Assembly: GCF_002751875.1 (NCBI RefSeq)
Contig: NZ_NMZM01000001.1
Span: 186,001 to 250,000 of the forward strand
Reading direction: 5' to 3'
Length of the DNA stretch: 64,000 bases
Origin: Oceaniglobus indicus
Lineage (GTDB): Bacteria; Pseudomonadota; Alphaproteobacteria; Rhodobacterales; Rhodobacteraceae
Shown here: positions 58,032 through 64,000 of the stretch, piece after piece
Numbering within the stretch: the first letter of the stretch is position 1
Layout of the letters: each line of letters starts with the position of its first letter
The notes under the pieces: generated by a model
Told to the model about the DNA's origin: nothing
The model's database searches: none
What the model saw: only the letters and a program-made list of their open reading frames with translations
Program-made: the position numbers and the translations under genes

Positions 58032-58498
58032 GCGATCCGGCCGAAACCCTTCTTGCCCGTGCCCGCGCCGCCGGCGTGATGATCGCCACTGCCGAAAGCT
58101 GCACCGGCGGGCTGGTTGCGGGGGCGATCACCGATGTGCCCGGATCGTCGGACATCTTCGATCGGGGGTTCGTGACCTATACGAACGCCGCAAAGACCGA
58201 CATGCTGGGCGTGTCGCAGGCCACATTGGCCACCCACGGCGCGGTCAGCGAGGCGGTGGCGCGTGAAATGGCCGATGGCGCGCTGGCCCGGTCCGCCGCG
58301 CAACTGGCGGTTTCGATCACGGGAATCGCCGGGCCGGGCGGATCGGACGCCAAGCCCGAAGGGCGTGTCTGTTTCGGTGTGGCGCGCAGCGGACGCGACA
58401 CGGTGACGCAGACCTGCGATTTCGGACCGCTGGGGCGCACCAACGTTCGGCGTCGCAGCGTGCGGCAGGCGTTGCACCTGCTGCTGGAACATCTCTGA
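58028..58498 (+). CDS. pncC: CinA-family nicotinamide-nucleotide amidohydrolase PncC
   Basis: Deamidates nicotinamide mononucleotide in pyridine-nucleotide recycling. The 156-aa protein is the stand-alone CinA C-terminal domain: [21 protein letters not shown] with the catalytic Ser/Cys-Thr region, [42 protein letters not shown] and [11 protein letters not shown]. The start is a GTG overlapping the pgpA stop (GTGA). No N-terminal CinA domain is present, so a competence role is unlikely. Confidence 0.93.
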   Translation: MSDPAETLLARARAAGVMIATAESCTGGLVAGAITDVPGSSDIFDRGFVTYTNAAKTDMLGVSQATLATHGAVSEAVAREMADGALARSAAQLAVSITGIAGPGGSDAKPEGRVCFGVARSGRDTVTQTCDFGPLGRTNVRRRSVRQALHLLLEHL

Positions 58499-58523
58499 CG
58501 ACGCGAACTTGCGGTGCGAACCC

Positions 58524-58970
58524 TCAGCCGTACAGCTGGGTCGCGCGGCGCTCGAACGCGCGCACGATCCGCTGCATCGCCTCGTTGAAGAAGACGCCAG
58601 CGGCCTTTTGCAGGATCCGGTTGCGGAATTCGAAATCGACGAAGAACTCGACCTCGCACCCCTTGCCGTCCAGATCTCGGAACGCCCATTTGGAAATCAT
58701 GTGCTTGAAGGGGCCGTCCAGATATTCGGTGTCGATCTTCATGTCGTCGGGCCAGAGGGTGACGCGGCTGGCGAATCTTTCGCGGAACACCTTGAACGAG
58801 ATGACCAGATCGGCCTCCATCACCGTGCCGCCGTCGATCGGATGCGTCTCGCGCACCCGGGCGGCCGAACACCACGGCAGAAATTCCGGATATCTCCCGA
58901 CGTCTGCCACCAGATCATACATCTGTTGCGCGGTGTAAGGCAGCTTTCGGGTTTCGTGATGTGTCGGCAT
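58524..58970 (-). CDS. COQ10/RatA-like SRPBCC protein
   Basis: A 148-aa START-like domain protein. It matches the bacterial relatives of Coq10 (ubiquinone-binding) and RatA: YTAQQMYDLVADVGRYPEFLPWCSAARV at the start, then ADLVISFKVFRERFASRVTL, DGPFKHMISKWAF, and the C-terminal amphipathic helix (FFNEAMQRIVRAFERRATQLYG). Its most likely role is in ubiquinone handling for respiration; a toxin role (RatA) is less likely without a RatB partner. It is convergent with pncC. Confidence 0.85.
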   Translation of the reverse strand: MPTHHETRKLPYTAQQMYDLVADVGRYPEFLPWCSAARVRETHPIDGGTVMEADLVISFKVFRERFASRVTLWPDDMKIDTEYLDGPFKHMISKWAFRDLDGKGCEVEFFVDFEFRNRILQKAAGVFFNEAMQRIVRAFERRATQLYG

Positions 58971-59036
58971 ATCATATCTGTGTTTGTGCGTCCGGGCCGA
59001 TGTCGGTCATGGAGCGAGTAAAATCAAGGGGGCGTC

Positions 59037-59585
59037 ATGGCGCAACCGGCGTATGCCATAGACCAGATGATCTCGGCCAAATCCATTGCCGCCCGGATCG
59101 AAAGCCTGGCCCGCGAGATCGAAGCGCATTTCGGCGACACCGAAAAACTGGTGGTGGTCGGGCTGCTGCGCGGGTCCTTCGTGTTCATCGCCGACCTCGT
59201 GCGCGAGCTGCACATGAACGTCGAGGTCGATTTCCTGGAAGCCTCCAGCTATGGCGATTCGACTGAAAGCAGCCGCGAGGTGCGGATCCTGAAGGATCTG
59301 CGCGGCGAAATCGGCGGGCGTGACGTTCTGGTGGTCGAGGATATCGTCGACACCGGCTTCACGCTGCATCACGTCACCCGGATGCTGGCCAACCGCGAGC
59401 CGCGGCGCCTGGAAACCATCGCCCTGCTGGACAAGCCGACGCGCCGCGAAGTCGATATCCGCGCCACCTGGACCGGCTTTGAAATCCCCGACGAATTCGT
59501 CGTCGGCTATGGCATCGACTATGCCCAGCGCAACCGCAACCTGCCCTATATCGGCAAGGTCCGGTTCGCGGACGAGAGCAGGTGA
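59037..59585 (+). CDS. hpt: Hypoxanthine phosphoribosyltransferase
   Basis: Purine salvage: hypoxanthine (and guanine) plus PRPP to nucleotide. The 182-aa protein has [31 protein letters not shown], the PRPP loop [14 protein letters not shown], the KPTRREVD region, and the base-binding [21 protein letters not shown]. The ATG at 59037 starts [12 protein letters not shown]. Its stop overlaps the GTG start of the next small gene. Confidence 0.94.
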   Translation: MAQPAYAIDQMISAKSIAARIESLAREIEAHFGDTEKLVVVGLLRGSFVFIADLVRELHMNVEVDFLEASSYGDSTESSREVRILKDLRGEIGGRDVLVVEDIVDTGFTLHHVTRMLANREPRRLETIALLDKPTRREVDIRATWTGFEIPDEFVVGYGIDYAQRNRNLPYIGKVRFADESR

Positions 59586-59764
59586 ACCTGCACTGGCTTC
59601 TGCGCGCGTCACGCTGGGCGCGCAATCCGCCCTCGCCCGGGCGGGTCAAGCTGGTGCTGGGGGTGATCGCGATCTGCCTGGTCATCGTCGCGATCGAGCA
59701 TTTCATCGGCTGGCCCGATGCCCTCAGCCGTCAGCCCCAGGGGCGCCGCATCCCGATGCCCTAG
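59582..59764 (+). CDS. Small single-pass membrane protein downstream of hpt, 60 aa
   Basis: Starts at a GTG that overlaps the hpt stop by 4 bp (GTGA), strong evidence for translation. The product has a basic N-terminus ([21 protein letters not shown]), one transmembrane helix (about 24-41, [20 protein letters not shown]), then a short Pro/Arg tail. I recall similar short proteins after hpt in Rhodobacteraceae, but no function. It ends about 70 bp before the cytochrome gene. Confidence 0.7.
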   Translation: MNLHWLLRASRWARNPPSPGRVKLVLGVIAICLVIVAIEHFIGWPDALSRQPQGRRIPMP

Positions 59765-59833
59765 GGGCGATTTTCGACACATCGGCGGCGGTTCCCGCTA
59801 TGATGCGGTAACAACACTGCAAAGGACGTTCTC

Positions 59834-60727
59834 ATGCCCCCATTCCTGCGCTGGCTGATCTTTCTTCTCGTTGCCGGTTCCGCTGTCTTCTGGCTGGTGA
59901 CCCGGCCCGACCCGATGGACGCCGCGGCGCTGAACGGTCTTTCAGGCGACGCCGAGGCGGGCGCGCAGGTCTTCGCGGCTGCTGGCTGTGCCTCGTGCCA
60001 TGTGGCACCGGGCGCCGAGACACCCGAGGGCGGGCCGGTCCTGTCGGGGGGCCAGGCGTTCACGTCGGCGTTCGGCACCTTCCATGCGCCCAACATCACG
60101 CCAAGCCTTACGGCGGGCGTCGGCAGCTGGTCGGACATCCAGCTGGTCAATGCGATCCAGCGCGGCATTTCACCCGAGGGCGCGCATTATTACCCGGCGT
60201 TCCCCTATGACAGCTATATCAAGGCCGACACGGGCGACATCCTGAACCTAGTCGCCTATCTGCGCACCCTGCCCGAGGATGCGACGCCGTCACGGCCCCA
60301 CGACGTCGGGTTTCCGTTCAACATCCGCCGCCTGCTGGGCGGCTGGAAGTTGCTGTTCGTGTCGGAGGATTGGGTCGTCGAGGGCACGCTCGACGAAAGC
60401 GAGACACGGGGACGCTACCTGGTCGAGGCGCTGGGCCATTGCGGCGCCTGCCACACGCCGCGCAACCTGCTGGGCGGGCCGGATACGGCCGACTGGCTGG
60501 GCGGGGCGCCGAACCCGGCCGGCGAGGGGCGAATCCCCGGCATCACCCCGGCACACCTGACGTGGTCGCGCGATGAAATCGTGGAATACCTGACCAGCGG
60601 TTTCACCCCCGATTACGACACCGTCGGCGGTGAAATGGTCGCGGTGGTCGACAAGATCTCGCAACTGCCCGACGCGGACCGCCTGGCCATCGCCGATTAT
60701 CTGAAGGTCCTGCCGGGCGGGCAGTAA
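59834..60727 (+). CDS. Diheme cytochrome c, membrane-anchored
   Basis: A 297-aa electron-transfer protein. An N-terminal uncleaved anchor or signal (about 4-23) is followed by two heme-binding domains: CASCH at 52-56 and CGACH at 203-207, each with downstream Met candidates. Pairs of this kind (FxAxNITPD-like HAPNITPS, and HTPRN in the second domain) resemble the cytochrome c subunit of membrane dehydrogenases and SorB-like or fructose/gluconate dehydrogenase cytochromes. No dehydrogenase gene is adjacent, so its electron donor is unknown. It depends on the Ccm system encoded at 14.8-19.2 kb. Confidence 0.88.
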   Translation: MPPFLRWLIFLLVAGSAVFWLVTRPDPMDAAALNGLSGDAEAGAQVFAAAGCASCHVAPGAETPEGGPVLSGGQAFTSAFGTFHAPNITPSLTAGVGSWSDIQLVNAIQRGISPEGAHYYPAFPYDSYIKADTGDILNLVAYLRTLPEDATPSRPHDVGFPFNIRRLLGGWKLLFVSEDWVVEGTLDESETRGRYLVEALGHCGACHTPRNLLGGPDTADWLGGAPNPAGEGRIPGITPAHLTWSRDEIVEYLTSGFTPDYDTVGGEMVAVVDKISQLPDADRLAIADYLKVLPGGQ

Positions 60728-60762
60728 ACCCGCTGGCCGCAACACCGTTTCGCGGCCGCGTG

Positions 60763-61101
60763 TCACGGGTGCATCGGCGCGCCCTGGTCCTCGGCCGCCT
60801 GTTGGCGCGCCTCGGCCATGAGCGCGACCAGAACCTCGATGTGGCGCGACACGCTGTAGCCCGCTTCGCCGGCAAGCCGGCTTCTGTCCATTTCGGCCTC
60901 GCGCACGATCAACGATCCGAGAAGGTCACACGTCGCCTGTTCGCGGCTGTCGTCGAAGATCCGCGCCAGCCCCCGTTGCCGGTCATACTCGGTCAACGCA
61001 TGGCGGGCCGCACGGATCAACAGACGGGGACGACGCAAGTCGCCCAGCGCTGTGCGGTTGGCCGGACGGGCACTCAGGATCGAAACAGGGCGCAGGTTCA
61101 T
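60763..61101 (-). CDS. DUF6477-family protein
   Basis: A 112-aa, mostly helical, basic protein. The LRRPRLLIRAARHALTEYDRQRGLARI segment (about 22-48) is characteristic of the Rhodobacteraceae family I know as DUF6477. It has no catalytic motif. The ATG at 61101 is chosen because AAGGAAG precedes it; the frame extends 15 codons further upstream through an inverted repeat and is less likely. It is divergent from the DUF6456 gene, and the 240-bp AT-rich spacer suggests shared control. Confidence 0.7.
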   Translation of the reverse strand: MNLRPVSILSARPANRTALGDLRRPRLLIRAARHALTEYDRQRGLARIFDDSREQATCDLLGSLIVREAEMDRSRLAGEAGYSVSRHIEVLVALMAEARQQAAEDQGAPMHP

Positions 61102-61118
61102 CGGGTCGCTTCCTTGGC

Positions 61119-61149
61119 TGTGTGAGTTTGCAGAAACGATACTCACACA
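61119..61149. promoter_or_regulatory. Inverted repeat upstream of the DUF6477 gene
   Basis: TGTGTGAGT (61119-61127) and ACTCACACA (61141-61149) are perfect complements with a 13-bp spacer. Located 18 bp before the DUF6477 start; may be an operator or a leader hairpin. Confidence 0.5.
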
Positions 61150-61159
61150 ACCCTGGCGT

Positions 61160-61320
61160 GCGTTGCGCTTTTGGCGGAACAGCGTTCGGTCATTCTCAAA
61201 TTTGTTTACGAATTGATAGGATTGTTGATTTTCAGATACTTCGTTAACGAAGATCTAACTCTTACAACCAAGGATTGTTTCTGCCGGACGAAATAAGGTT
61301 AACAAAGCCGCACGTCCGGC
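61160..61320. promoter_or_regulatory. AT-rich divergent control region with a 14-bp palindrome
   Basis: Base composition drops sharply relative to the flanking genes. It contains the perfect palindrome CTTCGTTAACGAAG (61239-61252), a near CtrA-type site TTAA-N7-CTAA at 61244-61258, and a further GTTAAC near 61297. These features suggest a strongly regulated promoter for the DUF6456 gene; binding by CtrA is a guess. Confidence 0.45.
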
Positions 61321-61341
61321 ATCTGTATAGGGGACGTATTG

Positions 61342-62394
61342 ATGCTGACTAAAACCACGGATGCGGCGATGCCTGACTGGGTACCATCGGCGGCGCGCGT
61401 CTATCTGGCGCACACCGAACAGGGCACGTCGATCCGTGCGCTGGCCCGCGCGGAAGGCTGCCATGCCTCGACGGTGCTGCGTCGTGTGCGACGGGTCGAA
61501 CAGCGGCGTGACGATCCGTTGGTGGATCTGGCGCTGCGCCGGCTTGGCGCAGGCGGGATTGAAACCAAGGCGATGGGCGGCCGCGACACCGAACCGGACG
61601 CGGCACCTTTATCGACGGCGACCGAGGGCATCGGCGGCCCGAACCCCGGCGCGTTCGAGCGTGAGGCAAAGCGCGTCCTGCGCCGCCTGGCCGAACCCGG
61701 TGCCTGCCTGGCCATTGCCGATGGCATGGAAAACGCCGTCGTCGTGCGCGAGGCGGCCGACGGACAGACGGTGCGCACCGCCATCGTCCATCGCCCCGAC
61801 GCCGAGGCGATGGCGCTGAAGGGCTGGATCGTCGTCCAGCGCGACGGCAAGATCACGCGCTATGTGATCACCGCCAAGGGACGCGCGGCGCTGACACGGA
61901 TGCTGGACGCCGGCAACCCTGCCCGCTCGGGCGCAACGTCGGGCCCGTCGCGCGGTACCGGGCGGGTGCGCTACGGATTGCCCGAAAGCCCGGTGCTGGC
62001 GCTGTCGCGCCGCAAGGGGCCGGACGGCGCGCCGTTCCTGTCGGAGACGCTGGTCAGCGCGGCGGAACGTCTGCGCGAGGATTTCGAACTGGCACAAAGC
62101 GCCGGGATCGCACCGACCGTCGGTGAAATGCTGCCTGTGCCGGATGGTCGCACGCTGATGTCGCCGGGCGCCGACATGGCCCGCATCCGGGTGGCGCGGG
62201 CGCTGTTCGATCTGGGACCGGGACTGGCCGATGTGGTGCTGCGGTGCTGCTGTCAGCTTGAGGGCATGGAAACCGTCGAGCGGCGCATGGGATGGGCCGC
62301 ACGCTCGGGCAAGATCGTGTTGCGGATCGCGCTGCAACGCCTGCGCCGCTATTTCGATGAGGTCGAAGGCAAACTCGGCCCGATGATCGGCTGA
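61342..62394 (+). CDS. DUF6456 helix-turn-helix protein, GafA-like GTA activator candidate
   Basis: A 350-aa regulator-like protein. The N-terminal part (about 15-60) has a helix-turn-helix pattern (GTSIRALARAEGCHASTVLRRVRRVEQ). A middle region (about 105-205) looks like a degenerate winged helix. The C-terminal part (about 215-345) has PVLALSRRKGPDGAPFLS, LREDFELAQ and a sigma-region-4-like HTH (METVERRMGWAARSGKIVLRIAL), the pattern of DUF6456. GafA, the direct activator of the R. capsulatus GTA, has an N-terminal DNA-binding and C-terminal sigma-like layout of this kind. The ATG at 61342 follows GGGGAC. Assignment to GafA rests on architecture and on the lysis cassette in the same window. 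Confidence 0.55.
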   Translation: MLTKTTDAAMPDWVPSAARVYLAHTEQGTSIRALARAEGCHASTVLRRVRRVEQRRDDPLVDLALRRLGAGGIETKAMGGRDTEPDAAPLSTATEGIGGPNPGAFEREAKRVLRRLAEPGACLAIADGMENAVVVREAADGQTVRTAIVHRPDAEAMALKGWIVVQRDGKITRYVITAKGRAALTRMLDAGNPARSGATSGPSRGTGRVRYGLPESPVLALSRRKGPDGAPFLSETLVSAAERLREDFELAQSAGIAPTVGEMLPVPDGRTLMSPGADMARIRVARALFDLGPGLADVVLRCCCQLEGMETVERRMGWAARSGKIVLRIALQRLRRYFDEVEGKLGPMIG

Positions 62395-62458
62395 GCCGCA
62401 TTGCCGGTCGTTCGCGCGCCCGCTAGGGTCTGCGCGGACAGACAGGAGTGCGAAGACC

Positions 62459-63298
62459 ATGGCCGACGACAACCTGCCGCGCAAGACGGAAGACGCGCTG
62501 ATCGCGCTGGTTCGGGATGTCGCACGCACCGAGATCATGCCGCGATTCCGCAACCTCGGCCATGGCGACATCGCGCGCAAGACGACCCCCGACGATCTGG
62601 TCACCGAGGCGGATACCGCCGCCGAAATCGCGCTGAGCGCCGGGGTGCGGGCGATCCTGCCCGCAGCCCGGATTGTCGGCGAGGAAGCGGTCAGCGCAGA
62701 CGCCGCCGTTCTGGACCGGATCGGCGGCGATCTGGTGGTGATCCTCGACCCGGTGGACGGCACCTGGAACTTTGCCAGCGGGATCGCCGTCTTCGGGGTC
62801 ATCCTCGCGGTGACGGTGCGGGGGCGGTGCATCTTCGGGCTGCTGTACGATCCGGTGATGGACGACTGGATCATGGCACGGCCCGGCGGTGGTGCATGGT
62901 TCTGCCGCGACGGCGTCCCGCCCCGGCGTCTTTCGGTATCACCCCCCGCCGATATGGCGGACATGACCGGCCTGGTGCCGGTGTTCATGTTTCCCGAACA
63001 GGCCCGCCCTGCCGCCGCCACCGCGATGCTGGGCTTTCGACGCACCACCACGTTTCGCTGTTCGTGCCATGAATACCGGCTGCTTGCCCAGGGTCGGGTC
63101 GATTTCCTGGTGAACGGCGGCATCCACGCCTGGGATCACTCCGCCGGCGATCTGTGCGTGCGCGAGGCGGGCGGGCATACCGCGATGATGGACGGCAGCC
63201 GTTACGATGCGACCCGGCGCACCGGAACCCTGCTGTCGGCCAACACCGCCGACACCGTCGATCTGCTGCGCGCGACCTTCGGCGGGTTCCTGCAATGA
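62459..63298 (+). CDS. Inositol-monophosphatase-family phosphatase
   Basis: A 279-aa Mg-dependent, Li-sensitive-fold phosphatase. The metal-binding motifs are EADTAAE, GEE (IVGEEAVS), DPVDGTWNF (about 98-106) and WDHSAGDLCVREAGG near residue 222. The substrate could be inositol phosphate, histidinol phosphate, PAP or fructose bisphosphate; the sequence alone does not decide. It lies 64 bp after the DUF6456 gene on the same strand, with 109 bp before lipA. Confidence 0.87.
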   Translation: MADDNLPRKTEDALIALVRDVARTEIMPRFRNLGHGDIARKTTPDDLVTEADTAAEIALSAGVRAILPAARIVGEEAVSADAAVLDRIGGDLVVILDPVDGTWNFASGIAVFGVILAVTVRGRCIFGLLYDPVMDDWIMARPGGGAWFCRDGVPPRRLSVSPPADMADMTGLVPVFMFPEQARPAAATAMLGFRRTTTFRCSCHEYRLLAQGRVDFLVNGGIHAWDHSAGDLCVREAGGHTAMMDGSRYDATRRTGTLLSANTADTVDLLRATFGGFLQ

Positions 63299-63407
63299 TG
63301 GTCATGCGCGTGCTGCATGGCCGGATTGCCGCGACCTTGCGCCCCTTGGACATTGCCGCGCGCGCCGCCTATAACCACACCACGTCCCGCACAGGAGCCG
63401 CCCCCAT

Positions 63408-64000
63408 ATGAGCCCCCGCGACATCAAGATTCCCGACCAGCGCCATCCCGAAAAGGCGCGCCGCCCCGACAACGTTCAGCCCAAGAAGCCCAAGTGGATC
63501 CGCGCCCGCGCGCCCAGCGGCGAAGGCTATCACAAGACCCGCAACATCATGCGCGAGCACAAGCTGACCACGGTCTGCGAAGAAGCGGGCTGTCCCAACG
63601 TCGGCGAATGCTGGTCGCAGGGTCACGCGACGATGATGATCATGGGCGAGGTCTGCACCCGCGCCTGCACCTTCTGCAACGTCGCCACCGGCAAGCCGCC
63701 CGAGGCGCTGGACGTGTTCGAACCCGGCCGCGTGGCCGACGCGGTCAAGAAACTGGGCCTGAAGCATGTCGTCATCACATCGGTCGACCGCGACGATGTG
63801 GAAGACGGCGGCGCCGAACATTTCGCCCAGACGATCCGCGCCGTGCGCCGCCAGGCCCCCGGCACGACGATCGAGATCCTGACACCCGATTTCATCCGTT
63901 GCGCCCCCGAGGCCCTTGAAAAGGTCGTCGAGGCGCGGCCCGACGTGTTCAACCACAACCTGGAAACGGTGCCGGGCCTCTATCCCGAGGTGCGGCCCGG
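63408..64000 (+). CDS. lipA: Lipoyl synthase, N-terminal part
   Basis: Radical-SAM enzyme that inserts two sulfurs into octanoyl groups on lipoyl domains. The gene runs off the right edge; 197 residues are visible. The auxiliary 4Fe-4S cluster cysteines are in [15 protein letters not shown] and the radical-SAM cluster in [10 protein letters not shown] (CxxxCxxC). [20 protein letters not shown] and [15 protein letters not shown] are also family blocks. The ATG at 63408 follows AGGAG by 9-10 bp. Confidence 0.96.
   Translation, partial: MSPRDIKIPDQRHPEKARRPDNVQPKKPKWIRARAPSGEGYHKTRNIMREHKLTTVCEEAGCPNVGECWSQGHATMMIMGEVCTRACTFCNVATGKPPEALDVFEPGRVADAVKKLGLKHVVITSVDRDDVEDGGAEHFAQTIRAVRRQAPGTTIEILTPDFIRCAPEALEKVVEARPDVFNHNLETVPGLYPEVRP

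Noticed and set aside
63296..63411. Short frame between the inositol-phosphatase gene and lipA
   Set aside because: It starts at the preceding stop codon, lacks a ribosome site and reads into the lipA start. Treated as the lipA leader.

Overview
The window is chromosomal housekeeping DNA from a GC-rich alphaproteobacterium, most likely a member of the Rhodobacteraceae (Roseobacter/Paracoccaceae group). Evidence: dusB(nifR3)-ntrB-ntrC-ntrY-ntrX followed by trkA-trkH-hfq-hflX; a lexA operator made of GAAC half-sites at 11-bp spacing; a fused ispDF; a HemB without the zinc cysteines; ccmE and ccmF-ccmH flanking a gene-transfer-agent (GTA) type lysis cassette; and family-specific small proteins (DUF6477, DUF6456, DUF1127, the 175-aa protein often mislabelled 'component of SufBCD complex'). 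No rRNA, tRNA, CRISPR array, transposase or integrase was seen.

Layout. 1-3.1 kb: end of fabI, a 47-aa membrane microprotein, gpt, a GT-C-like membrane protein. 3.1-8.9 kb: anmK divergent from tyrS-trpC-moaC-moeA-lexA. 9-14 kb: comEC divergent from gltX-gltA. 14-20.1 kb (minus strand): murI, ccmE, endolysin-holin-XhlA-like cassette, ccmF, ccmH, enoyl-CoA hydratase. 20.4-22.7 kb: LysR regulator, a candidate sRNA, and a tandem pair of secreted acidic proteins. 22.7-25.8 kb: purL, then bolA-microprotein-grxD. 25.8-32 kb: zapA with a coiled-coil partner, transketolase, DoxX-like protein, gap, PRC-barrel protein, DUF1127 protein. 32-44.5 kb: mfd, hemB, YSC84-like lipoprotein, aminotransferase, ppiD-trpE, hflX/hfq. 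44.5-56.2 kb (minus strand): trkH, trkA, an alpha/beta hydrolase, ntrX, ntrY, ntrC, ntrB, dusB. 56.3-64 kb: ispDF-pgpA-pncC, a COQ10-like protein, hpt, a diheme cytochrome c, divergent DUF6477/DUF6456 genes, an inositol-phosphatase-family gene and the 5' part of lipA.

How the genes fit together. The Ccm proteins mature c-type cytochromes such as the diheme protein at 59.8 kb. The Ntr systems govern nitrogen and envelope/redox responses, and both AAA+ regulators lack the sigma54-contact GAFTGA loop. BolA and GrxD form the usual Fe-S/iron-sensing pair. Several parts of the GTA life cycle as known from Rhodobacter capsulatus appear together: a GH108 endolysin and holin for release, a GafA-like DUF6456 regulator, LexA, and ComEC for DNA uptake by recipients. 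The capsid cluster is not in the window.

Noncoding highlights: a triple LexA half-site over the lexA promoter; a two-hairpin sRNA candidate with an exposed CCUCCC stretch at 21.4 kb; a five-copy dispersed 3'-end repeat, two copies of which form a large inverted repeat between trpE and hflX while another supplies the purL stop codon; and several strong intrinsic terminators.
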